From: Candidatus Hydrogenedens sp.
Lineage (GTDB): Bacteria > Hydrogenedentota > Hydrogenedentia > Hydrogenedentales > Hydrogenedentaceae
Reading direction: 5' to 3'
NCBI GenBank assembly: GCA_035378955.1
Contig: DAOSUS010000013.1
Coordinates: 1-59,634 of the forward strand
DNA length: 59,634 bases
Below are positions 28,589 through 37,157 of this stretch, in pieces. The notes beneath the pieces were generated by a model. It ran no database searches and was not told the origin of the DNA. It saw nothing but the letters and a program-made list of their open reading frames with translations. The position numbers and the translations under genes are program-made. How positions within the stretch are numbered: position 1 is the first letter of the stretch; each line of letters opens with the position of its first letter.

Positions 28589-30064
28589 CTATTGTGATTT
28601 TTTAAGAGGTTCGCCAGAGAGATAACGATGAATGGATACGGCAGCAGTTTTTGCCTGTCCCATAGCGCTGATTACAGTTGCGGCGCCAGAAACTATATCG
28701 CCCCCTGCGAAAATGCCAGGAACGGAGGTTTCCATTGTTTCTGGGTCTACGACAATAGTGCCGTGTTTGGTAGTTTGTAATTCAGGCATAGATTTAGGGA
28801 TGAGAGGATTGGGTTGATTGCCAATAGCAATGATGACCGTGTCTACTTCCATAATAAACTCAGACCCTTTAATAGGGACAGGTCTGCGTCTGCCAGAAGC
28901 ATCCGGTTCACCCAATTCCATTCGGATACATTCCATTCCGACAACACGATGGCGTTCATCGCCAAGGATACGGACAGGATTATTTAAAAGGAGCATTTTT
29001 ACCCCTTCTTCTTCGGCATGATGAATTTCTTCAGCACGGGCGGGCATTTGTTCACGGGCACGACGATAGACGATACTTACATCTCCGCCCAGACGCAAAG
29101 CAGTGCGTGCTGAGTCCATAGCCACATTGCCACCACCAATCACAGCAACTTTATTCCGTTTGATAGGAGGTGTATCGTATTTCGGGAAGAGGTAAGCTTT
29201 CATAAGATTAGAACGGGTAAGATATTCGTTTGCAGAATAGACACCTACCAAATTTTCACCAGGAATACCCATAAAAGAAGGGAGACCTGCTCCTGTTCCG
29301 ATAAATACCGCATGATAACCTTCTTCATCAAACAATTCGCGGATTGTGCAGTTCCGTCCAATGACGAAATCCATTACAAATTCGACACCCAATCGTTTGA
29401 GATATTCCACTTCCGCACGGACGATTTCTTTAGGAAGACGAAATTCGGGTATACCATACATAAGCACGCCACCGGGTTCGTGTAAGGCTTCAAAAACAGT
29501 AACCTCATACCCTAATTTAATAAGGTCGCCGGCTACAGTAAGTCCTGCGGGACCTGCACCGATTACGGCTACGCGTTTACCCGTTTTGGGTGGAATTTCA
29601 GGCAGTTGCACCTGTCCACTGGCTCGTTCGAAATCTGCACAAAACCGTTCTAACCTACCGATGGCTACCGGCTCACCTTTGACACCTAATATACATTTGC
29701 TTTCGCATTGTTCTTCCTGCGGGCATACGCGTCCACAAACTGCAGGAAGGGCATTTTGGAGTTTGATACGCTGAGCCGCTTCAATGAATTTGCCCTCTTT
29801 GATGAGATGGATGAAACCCGGAATATCAATATGAACAGGACAACCCTCGACACAGCCGGGTTTTTTACATTCGAGACATCGGGATGCTTCTAGCATAGCC
29901 AATTCCGGGGTATAACCAAACGGTACTTCTTCAAAATTGTAGCGACGGTCTTCCGGTGCTTGTTCCGGTATGGGTTGGCGTGGAACTTTTTCCTTCTTTT
30001 TAGGTTTTGCTTCCTGCGAAGGGTTGTTTTGTGTCTTTATTTCAGAATTTTCGGATTGTGTCAT
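28589..30064 (-). CDS. NADPH-dependent glutamate synthase small subunit / NfnB-like flavoprotein
   Basis: 491 residues. After a Lys/Pro-rich N-terminal extension come Fe-S ligands (CLECKKPGCVEGCPV, CGRVCPQEEQCESKC), an FAD-binding GAGPAGLT and a second Rossmann motif GGGNVAMDSARTALRLG for NADPH. Family members act as GltD/GltA in glutamate synthesis or as NfnB in electron-bifurcating transhydrogenase. Its start lies 6 bases from the stop of a gene ending in an NfnA-like domain. I therefore infer the NfnB role: NADPH oxidation coupled to NAD+ and ferredoxin through the NuoEF-type subunits. Confidence 0.85.
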   Translation of the reverse strand: MTQSENSEIKTQNNPSQEAKPKKKEKVPRQPIPEQAPEDRRYNFEEVPFGYTPELAMLEASRCLECKKPGCVEGCPVHIDIPGFIHLIKEGKFIEAAQRIKLQNALPAVCGRVCPQEEQCESKCILGVKGEPVAIGRLERFCADFERASGQVQLPEIPPKTGKRVAVIGAGPAGLTVAGDLIKLGYEVTVFEALHEPGGVLMYGIPEFRLPKEIVRAEVEYLKRLGVEFVMDFVIGRNCTIRELFDEEGYHAVFIGTGAGLPSFMGIPGENLVGVYSANEYLTRSNLMKAYLFPKYDTPPIKRNKVAVIGGGNVAMDSARTALRLGGDVSIVYRRAREQMPARAEEIHHAEEEGVKMLLLNNPVRILGDERHRVVGMECIRMELGEPDASGRRRPVPIKGSEFIMEVDTVIIAIGNQPNPLIPKSMPELQTTKHGTIVVDPETMETSVPGIFAGGDIVSGAATVISAMGQAKTAAVSIHRYLSGEPLKKSQ

Positions 30065-30070
30065 GGTCTA

Positions 30071-32608
30071 TTAACCTCTTTCCATACAAGAACAATGATG
30101 GTGATGATGTTCTCCCTGAACGGTTGTAGAAGGCATGGTGAAACTTATGGCTTGAATTTCTTCGGCACTGTAGGCTTCTCTTCGGTCGCGAACCTCATCC
30201 CAATCAACCTGGTGTGCATCAAAGAAAGGACCATCAACACATGCAAATTTTGTTTCACCGCCGATACTAATTCGACAGGCACCACACATGCCGGTACCAT
30301 CTAACATAATGGGGTTTAAGGCACAAACTGCTTTGATACCTGTATTGCGGGTCTCTTCCGCAGTTATCATCATCATAAAAGGACATCCTACAGCGACAAT
30401 TAGATCTATCTTCTCGCCGGCTTGAAGTAATCGTTTTAATGCATCAATGGCATGTCCCTTTTCGCCTAAGGATGCGTCTATGGTAGTTTGAATAAATTGG
30501 TCGCTGACTGCGGAAAGTTCCTTTTCGTAGTATGCAAGATAATGGCTTCGTGCTTCAGAGATTACTATAACTTTATTTCCTTGTTCGCGTAATGAACGCG
30601 ATAAACGAACCACAGCACCAATACCGTAACATCCCCCTAATATGGCAACGGTTCCATAATGCTGAACTTCAAATGCAGTGCCTAAAGGTCCCACAACATG
30701 GGCAAGACATTTACCTTTGGATACAGAAATCATTTTTCGGCTGGACAATCCCTTTTCCTGGATGACTAATGTTATAGTCCCTTTTTCCTCATCCCAATCG
30801 CTCAATGTATAAGGAATGCGTTCTGAGTTTTCATCAACCATAACAATAACGAATTGCCCGGGTAGCGCCTTTTTTGCTATAGCAGGAGCATAGATAATAA
30901 ATTCATAAGTATTGGGAACTAATTCCCTACGGGATAAAACCATAAATGGTTGAAGTTTCTCGGGTAATTTAATTTCTTCTTCTACCAAAGTATCTTCTTT
31001 ATGGTCTTTGCCATCTTCAAAATTTCTTATGGCTACTAAACCGGTTACATAGTCCTCTATCTTATGTCCTTTGAACCATTTGCGGCGTTCCGTTAAGTTT
31101 TGAGACGCTGGTGGTGCAGTTTGTCGGTCAAGGTTTAGTTTGGCTGTATCTAAACCTAACTCACGAGATATTTCCTCGACGGAGGTATATTCCTTCCATG
31201 TCTCTGATGAAAGGTTTTTTGCTATTTGTTGGATAATATTCCATTCGGGGATGGCTTCCCCCGGTGGATTACATGCTTTTATTAAAGGTCGCAACTGATT
31301 GTTCCTATCCAGAACTGTCCCTGAAACTTCAGCAAAGACAGCCGTTGGATATACCACATCCGCTGATTTTGTCCATTCCGAAGGGAAGATGTCCAAAGAG
31401 ATAACTACATCGAATTTATTTCGGAATTCCTGTGGGATGAATAAGCCTGTGGTAATAACCGCTTTAACTTCGTCGGGAATGTTTGTAAGTTTTGAAAAAC
31501 CTTTTTTGTCCGGTACAATCTCAAAGTAATACGGAGATTGCATTATTTCCTGTGTAAATTTTTTAAATATATGTCTATCTTCCAATGTGCTAGATGTATC
31601 ACAAACAAAGGCAAATGATTTGCCTGTATAATTTTTCAATAATTCGACACATCGCTGTATGGTTTCTTCAGATGTTACAGGTCGCAATACTTTATTAATG
31701 CGTATTTGTGGAGTACGAAGACGATTGGGGCTATTCAAAAATTCAGGAATTGCGAAATGTCCTAAAACACATATAGGCAGATGGTCATAAACTCCTTTTG
31801 CCATTACAGATTTGTTATTCACCGCATATACCGCTAAAGCACAGGCTTCATCACAATAGATGCAGGTAGTTTCGGTCTTCATATCCGGTCGTCCAAACCA
31901 CTTTGCATATCGGTCTGATAAAGTGCCTGTAGGACATACATCTATACATGACCCACAAAAAGTACAACCTGCTTCATGTAGGTTTCTTCCAAATGCCTGT
32001 CCAATATGGGTTTGACTACTGCGATGAACAAAATCAATAACAGACCTACCTTGATGTAATTTACAAACGCGGACACATCGTCCGCAGAGGATACATAGAT
32101 TTAGGTCTCGGTCAATAAAAGGCTCAGAACGCTCTATAGGTTTATAATGATATTTAGGAGCGACCATAATTTCTGCCAGACCCAAATCTGCAGATAATTC
32201 ACGCACTTCACATACTTCTTTGTTGTTGCAGGTATGACAACCTGTTGTGGCTCCTACTTTTTCCGATTTGGGACGGTATTTATCGCACAGTTCGCGTCGT
32301 TCGCATACAAGGCAGGCACTGGGATGTTCTAACATCATAAGTCCCAAAATATTTCTGCGTAATAGACGCAGTGCCTCTGTTTGTGTGCGGATAACCATCC
32401 CTTCGGCTATAGGTGTGGAACAGGATGTGGGATAACCGCGCATACCTTCCACTTCTACAATACATATACGGCAGGCACCAAAAGGTGGCAAAGCAGGATG
32501 TGTGCATAGATGTGGAATAGATATTCCATGTCGTAAAGCACATTCCAATATTGTTTCACCCGCTCGACCTTCAAGTGTTTTTCCATCAATAACTACATTC
32601 ACAATCAA
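30071..32608 (-). CDS. NuoG-like Fe-S protein fused to an NfnA-like domain
   Basis: 845 residues. Domains in order: plant-type 2Fe-2S (Cys35, 46, 49, 63), NuoG-type Cys/His Fe-S region, two 4Fe-4S clusters (CGRCVRVC, CTFCGSCIDVC), a CIYCDEAC cluster near 247 as in formate dehydrogenase, and a shortened molybdopterin-oxidoreductase-like segment to about 500. From about 550 a ferredoxin-NADP reductase/NfnA-like FAD/NAD domain ends in 2Fe-2S cysteines (CGACRI, CVDGP). No H-cluster motif is seen. The tail has five consecutive His then CSC. The start is TTG 32608 behind GAGGTGA. It lies between NuoF-like and NfnB-like genes, so it is probably the central electron hub of a bifurcating complex. Confidence 0.85.
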   Translation of the reverse strand: MIVNVVIDGKTLEGRAGETILECALRHGISIPHLCTHPALPPFGACRICIVEVEGMRGYPTSCSTPIAEGMVIRTQTEALRLLRRNILGLMMLEHPSACLVCERRELCDKYRPKSEKVGATTGCHTCNNKEVCEVRELSADLGLAEIMVAPKYHYKPIERSEPFIDRDLNLCILCGRCVRVCKLHQGRSVIDFVHRSSQTHIGQAFGRNLHEAGCTFCGSCIDVCPTGTLSDRYAKWFGRPDMKTETTCIYCDEACALAVYAVNNKSVMAKGVYDHLPICVLGHFAIPEFLNSPNRLRTPQIRINKVLRPVTSEETIQRCVELLKNYTGKSFAFVCDTSSTLEDRHIFKKFTQEIMQSPYYFEIVPDKKGFSKLTNIPDEVKAVITTGLFIPQEFRNKFDVVISLDIFPSEWTKSADVVYPTAVFAEVSGTVLDRNNQLRPLIKACNPPGEAIPEWNIIQQIAKNLSSETWKEYTSVEEISRELGLDTAKLNLDRQTAPPASQNLTERRKWFKGHKIEDYVTGLVAIRNFEDGKDHKEDTLVEEEIKLPEKLQPFMVLSRRELVPNTYEFIIYAPAIAKKALPGQFVIVMVDENSERIPYTLSDWDEEKGTITLVIQEKGLSSRKMISVSKGKCLAHVVGPLGTAFEVQHYGTVAILGGCYGIGAVVRLSRSLREQGNKVIVISEARSHYLAYYEKELSAVSDQFIQTTIDASLGEKGHAIDALKRLLQAGEKIDLIVAVGCPFMMMITAEETRNTGIKAVCALNPIMLDGTGMCGACRISIGGETKFACVDGPFFDAHQVDWDEVRDRREAYSAEEIQAISFTMPSTTVQGEHHHHHCSCMERG

Positions 32609-32632
32609 ATCACCTCTTTAATATATAACACT

Positions 32633-34555
32633 TTAATCTGTTTTCTTCTTTCTTTCTTTAATAGGTTCATAACGAACTCGAGAACCGCTACGCCGATATA
32701 CGGCTGAATACATAGCAGGGCATACCCGCAGACACTGACCGCAACGGATACATTTTTCCTGGTCAATCACATGGACTTCTTTCCTTTTGCCAGATATGAC
32801 TTTTACCGGACATGCCTTGGCACACATCGTGCAACCGACGCAACGCTCCGGGTCTATGTGATATGAGATAAGAGGACTGCAAACAAAAGCACGACACTCT
32901 TTCGCTTTAATATGCTCTTCGTATTCATGTCTGAAATACCGCAGTGTGGATAATACGGGATTTGGGGCGGTTTGTCCTAATCCGCATAAGGACCCTTGTT
33001 TGATAGTTTGTGCAAGTGTTTCTAAACGAATAATATCCGTTAATTCTCCTTTACCTGCGCAAATCCGCTCAAGGATGCCTAACATAGCGCGTGTGCCGAC
33101 GCGACAGGGGGTGCATTTGCCGCAAGACTCTGCCTGAGTAAATGAAAGAAAATAGCGAGCAATGTCTACCATACAATTGTCTTCATCTAAGACAATCATT
33201 CCGCCAGAACCCATGATACTACCCGCTTTTGTCAGGGATTCATAATCAACAGGCAGGTCTAACATTTCCGCCGGAATACATCCTCCTGAAGGTCCTCCGG
33301 TCTGGACTGCTTTTACTTCTTTATCATTTAAGATGCCTCCACCAACTTCAAATATTACCTTCCGCAGAGGAATGCCTAAGGGAATTTCGACCAATCCTGT
33401 CCGTTTAATTTTTCCTGCTAAAGCAAAGGTTTTTGTCCCTTTACTGTTTTCATTACCATACTGCACATACCAATCGGCACCTCGATGGAGAATCAAAGGC
33501 AAATTCGCTAAAGTTTCTACATTCTGTATAATGGTGGGCTTATCCCAGAGTCCGCTGATAGCCGGGAATGGAGGACGCGGACGGGGCATTCCACGATTTC
33601 CCTCGATGGACGCAATCAGAGCCGTTTCTTCGCCACATACGAAGGCACCCGCTCCTTTTTTTATAGTGATGTCGAAGGAGAAACCACTCCCTAATATGTT
33701 TTCTCCTAATAATCCGTGTTCATACAGTTGTTGGATGGCAATCTCTAATCGTCGTATTGCCAGAGGATATTCCGCACGACAATACACATATCCATAGCGA
33801 GCACCGATGGTATAACCTGCTATTAACATTCCCTCCAATACAGAATGGGGATCACCTTCCAGCACCGAACGGTTCATGAAAGCCCCGGGGTCTCCTTCAT
33901 CCGCATTACAAATGAGATACTTCTCGTCGGCGGGTGTATTTCGTGCATACGACCATTTTTTCCATGTGAAGAAACCGGCTCCTCCACGGCCCCGCAAACC
34001 CGATTTTTTTACCTCTTCCAGCACTGCATCCGCACCTATATTTAACGCTTTTAGGAAACCACGATAGCCATTTTGGGCTAAATAATGGTAGAAATTTTCC
34101 GGGTCAATCAATCCACAATTGCGAAGTATATTACGCACCTGGTGTGCTAACATGGGATGTCTTGTAATCGGAGGTAATCCCCGAAATTCGTCGGTGCTCA
34201 TTACCCCGATAAGTTTTTCTTCCCATACCCCTTCTTCTAAAAAAATCCGAGTTACAAACTCTTCAGCATTTTCAGGCTTTATAGGACCATAACATATAGG
34301 AATTCCATTCGGAGGTTGAACCATAATAATGGGTTCTAATACACAGGGACCCATACAGCCCACTTCAACAAACATTGCATATTTTTTATTCTGTATCAAA
34401 AGTTTTTTTATAATTTCTTCGGTTTCAAGGGCACCTGCGGCTCTACCACAGGTTGCAGCACCTACATAAACCACAGGAAGTGTGTTATTTTCTATTTTTC
34501 CCCATTCTTCCTGTGCCCGTTCATATAAAATTTCCATAGTATCATTTGCTATCAT
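32633..34555 (-). CDS. NuoF/HydB-like NADH dehydrogenase subunit
   Basis: 640 residues. A thioredoxin-like 2Fe-2S domain lies at the N-terminus (ATCGRAAGA, GCMGPC). The NuoF core follows: GLRGRGGAGF for FMN, CGEETALIASIEG for NADH, and SCGKCTPCRVGTR for the N3 4Fe-4S cluster. Two C-terminal 4Fe-4S motifs (CVGCTMCAKACP, CIRCGQCLRVCP) match HydB of bifurcating hydrogenases rather than respiratory complex I. The start overlaps the nuoE-like stop as ATGA. There are no membrane complex I subunits nearby, so it is soluble. Confidence 0.9.
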   Translation of the reverse strand: MIANDTMEILYERAQEEWGKIENNTLPVVYVGAATCGRAAGALETEEIIKKLLIQNKKYAMFVEVGCMGPCVLEPIIMVQPPNGIPICYGPIKPENAEEFVTRIFLEEGVWEEKLIGVMSTDEFRGLPPITRHPMLAHQVRNILRNCGLIDPENFYHYLAQNGYRGFLKALNIGADAVLEEVKKSGLRGRGGAGFFTWKKWSYARNTPADEKYLICNADEGDPGAFMNRSVLEGDPHSVLEGMLIAGYTIGARYGYVYCRAEYPLAIRRLEIAIQQLYEHGLLGENILGSGFSFDITIKKGAGAFVCGEETALIASIEGNRGMPRPRPPFPAISGLWDKPTIIQNVETLANLPLILHRGADWYVQYGNENSKGTKTFALAGKIKRTGLVEIPLGIPLRKVIFEVGGGILNDKEVKAVQTGGPSGGCIPAEMLDLPVDYESLTKAGSIMGSGGMIVLDEDNCMVDIARYFLSFTQAESCGKCTPCRVGTRAMLGILERICAGKGELTDIIRLETLAQTIKQGSLCGLGQTAPNPVLSTLRYFRHEYEEHIKAKECRAFVCSPLISYHIDPERCVGCTMCAKACPVKVISGKRKEVHVIDQEKCIRCGQCLRVCPAMYSAVYRRSGSRVRYEPIKERKKKTD

Positions 34556-35055
34556 TGTTCAACACCTGTTTTAGTATCTTCTTTCTGTCGATATTCTTTA
34601 ATTACTTCACGAACCTTTTCTTGTGTCATTTGAGCATAAACCTTGCCATTAACAGCCATTACAGGGGCTAATGCACAGCAACCGACACAAGCAACCCGTT
34701 CTAATGTAAACAAACCATCTGCTGTGGTATGTCCCGGTTCTATGTTTAATTCTTCACGCAGTGCCTCTAAAACAATAGAAGAAGCACGTACATGACACGC
34801 TGTCCCCTGACATATCTGGATAACATATTTACCCGGCGGTGTGAATTTGAACTGCGTATAAAACGATGCTACCCCATAGATTTCCGAGGCAGATACTCCT
34901 AAATATTCTGCCATTGCATCTACCGCAGGAGAAGAAACATAGCCATAATGTTCCTGCACCTCCTGAAGCAATGGGATAATGCTACTGCGTTTGGCGGGGT
35001 ATTTTTGAAATAACTGTTGTAAACCAAAAACTAATTCATTATTTGATATATTCAA
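34552..35055 (-). CDS. NuoE/HydC-like 2Fe-2S subunit
   Basis: A thioredoxin-like NuoE subunit. The 2Fe-2S ligands are in CQGTACHVRAS and CVGCCALAP. I choose TTG at 35055 (167 residues) because AGAAGGA lies just upstream and the family domain begins right there (NELVFGLQQLFQKYPAKRS). Longer starts at 35091 (ATG) or 35121 (TTG) have no ribosome binding site. It is the first gene of the four-gene unit, and it would hand electrons between NADH, NuoF and the other subunits. Confidence 0.88.
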   Translation of the reverse strand: MNISNNELVFGLQQLFQKYPAKRSSIIPLLQEVQEHYGYVSSPAVDAMAEYLGVSASEIYGVASFYTQFKFTPPGKYVIQICQGTACHVRASSIVLEALREELNIEPGHTTADGLFTLERVACVGCCALAPVMAVNGKVYAQMTQEKVREVIKEYRQKEDTKTGVEQ

Positions 35056-35253
35056 CGATAAAAATCCTTCTCGTTGTAAGGCGAAAGGCATTAATGAATT
35101 GAACCAAAAACGGAACAACAAATTATACCATGATTATGTAAAAAAAGTAAAACTCGTAAACCCTATGTATACCATAGGTGATATATAGTTATTAAGATAA
35201 GAGAAAAAATACTGGGGTGACTGATAAAAGAATGAAGATTATTAAGATTTAGG

Positions 35254-35925
35254 TTATGTGTCTATTATATCGGGAGGGCTTTTGTGCGGAGGTTCTTGTC
35301 TGTAAAAGAAGGGTAATAGGAATATGCCCGTAAAAAATCCGCCAATATGTGCCCACCATGCGACCCCTGCAACATCTTCCGAACTTGCCATAACTACCAG
35401 TCCATTGAGAAGTTGTAATATAAACCAAAAGCCTCCGAATAACAGTGCGGGCATTTCTACAAAATAGGGGTAAATGATAATTGGAATAACACATAATATT
35501 CGGGCTCTGGGGTATAAAACCGTATAGACGCCGAGTATTCCAGAAATGGCACCGGAAGCACCTACGCAAGGGACTTCCGAACCCGATTGGGTTATAGCAT
35601 GAATTGTTCCAGCAAATACTCCGCAAAGGATGTAGAAAAGTAAAAATCGGAGGTGTCCTAATCTATCTTCAATGTTGTCTCCAAAAATCCATAATGCCCA
35701 CATATTAGAAACGAGATGCAATAATCCACCATGCAGGAATTGATGGGTAATAAGAGTAATCAAACGAATATGTGCAGGGACAATGCCAAAAAACTGAAAT
35801 ATCAATTCCACTTTCTTTTCGGGCAAATCAAAATATTGAAAGAATACGAGGGTGTTAAAGATAATTATTAGCACAACAACAAATGGAAATCCCCGTCGTG
35901 GATTGACATCTCGTAATGGAAACAT
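35254..35925 (-). CDS. Rhomboid-family intramembrane serine protease
   Basis: 223 residues with six membrane helices. The catalytic dyad is Ser124 (VGASGAISG) and His193 (WWAHIGG). HQFLHGGLLHLVSNMWAL carries the usual His residues of helix 2. It cleaves membrane proteins within the bilayer; the substrate is unknown. It follows the mannose-1-phosphate guanylyltransferase gene by 29 bases. Confidence 0.9.
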   Translation of the reverse strand: MFPLRDVNPRRGFPFVVVLIIIFNTLVFFQYFDLPEKKVELIFQFFGIVPAHIRLITLITHQFLHGGLLHLVSNMWALWIFGDNIEDRLGHLRFLLFYILCGVFAGTIHAITQSGSEVPCVGASGAISGILGVYTVLYPRARILCVIPIIIYPYFVEMPALLFGGFWFILQLLNGLVVMASSEDVAGVAWWAHIGGFFTGIFLLPFFYRQEPPHKSPPDIIDT

Positions 35926-35954
35926 AAATTATCCTATTTTTATATTTTGATTTG

Positions 35955-37088
35955 TTAATTTTTTCCCTTTTGATGACGATATTTTTCAACTTCTCCCAGA
36001 ACCTCTTTTAAGTTTGGGGCTTCTTTTTTGTCCATTACCAATATAACATTATGGGCTACAGCTATAACAAGATTTTCTACTCCTGCAGATACAATAGTAA
36101 TAGGAAGAGAATTGTCGTTATAAAGGATAGAGTTGACTGTTCGTAGTGAAACAGTATTTCCATGAGTTACATTTCCATTTTCATCTCTGGGCATAATTCG
36201 TTCCAATGAAGTCCATGAACCTAAATCATCCCAGTGAAAATTCCCTTTTACCATCACGATGTTTTTACTTTGTTCCATCAGGGCGTAGTCAATAGATATA
36301 TTGGGCAAATCCTGAAAGATAGTATATAATTTATCCATATTATTATGCTTTATTTCCTCGGACATTTCTATAATGGCATCCCAATAAACGGGATTTGCCT
36401 TTTTTATTTCTTCCAGAAAGGTCTGTACTTTCCAGAAGAACATACCACTATTCCAGAAATAAGTACCTGCTTTGAGATACTCATTTGCGACTTGTTCGTT
36501 GGGCTTTTCATGAAATTTTTTTACAGAATATATAGGAATATCTTTATCATCACATAATATATTTCCTGCTTCAATGTATCCGAAACCTATTTCAGGTCGG
36601 GAGGGAGGAATGCCAATAACTCCCAGTGTATTCTTCTCGGCTACATAATCCATTATGCGGGAAACTGCTTTTACAAAAGCGTCCATAGGTTCTATCAACT
36701 GGTCTGCAGTAAGTACAGCTATTGTAATATCTTTTGCGAATTCCCCGTATTTGGCGAGAAGGTGAGCCGTGATATAAGACAAACAACCTGCTGTGTTTTT
36801 GCGATATGGTTCCGCGATAATTTGTTCTTCTGATAATAGATGTAATGGAATAAAAATAGATTTAAGTTCTTCGGAGGTTGCCAGCCAGATATTGTCTTGT
36901 GGAACTATAGGGAGAATTCGTTCTATAGCATCTTTTAGCAGAATATTATTATTATTCCCTAAGGGTAATAATTGCTTTGGGTGTTCTGATGTAGATAATG
37001 GCCAAAATCGTTCGCCAATTCCTCCTGCCATAATTACTGCCCATTTTTTATTTGTTGTAGGAGTATTGGATTGACTGCTTTTTTCCAT
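35955..37088 (-). CDS. manC: Mannose-1-phosphate guanylyltransferase
   Basis: 377 residues. The nucleotidyltransferase signature MAGGIGERFWPLSTSEHPKQ is at the N-terminus, followed by FHEKPNEQVANEYL and WNSGMFFW as in GDP-mannose pyrophosphorylases. It makes GDP-mannose from GTP and mannose-1-phosphate for glycan synthesis. The short C-terminus shows that it lacks the fused phosphomannose isomerase domain found in some ManC proteins. Confidence 0.92.
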   Translation of the reverse strand: MEKSSQSNTPTTNKKWAVIMAGGIGERFWPLSTSEHPKQLLPLGNNNNILLKDAIERILPIVPQDNIWLATSEELKSIFIPLHLLSEEQIIAEPYRKNTAGCLSYITAHLLAKYGEFAKDITIAVLTADQLIEPMDAFVKAVSRIMDYVAEKNTLGVIGIPPSRPEIGFGYIEAGNILCDDKDIPIYSVKKFHEKPNEQVANEYLKAGTYFWNSGMFFWKVQTFLEEIKKANPVYWDAIIEMSEEIKHNNMDKLYTIFQDLPNISIDYALMEQSKNIVMVKGNFHWDDLGSWTSLERIMPRDENGNVTHGNTVSLRTVNSILYNDNSLPITIVSAGVENLVIAVAHNVILVMDKKEAPNLKEVLGEVEKYRHQKGKN

Positions 37089-37157
37089 AAGTTCAATTCC
37101 TTATTCCATATTCAGAAATTATTATAACAAATAGGAATAGTAATATCTGGAGGAGTT

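Noticed and set aside
30085..30105. His-tag contamination from a cloning vector
   Set aside because: The His codons are mixed CAT/CAC, lie inside a native operon, and are followed by CSCMERG and the next gene's ribosome binding site.
30071..34555. [FeFe]-hydrogenase HydA in the NuoEF-like unit
   Set aside because: No H-cluster cysteine motifs are present; the large subunit has NuoG- and NfnA-like parts instead.
35249..35626. Overlapping frame within the rhomboid gene
   Set aside because: It is an out-of-frame shadow of a well-supported rhomboid protease.
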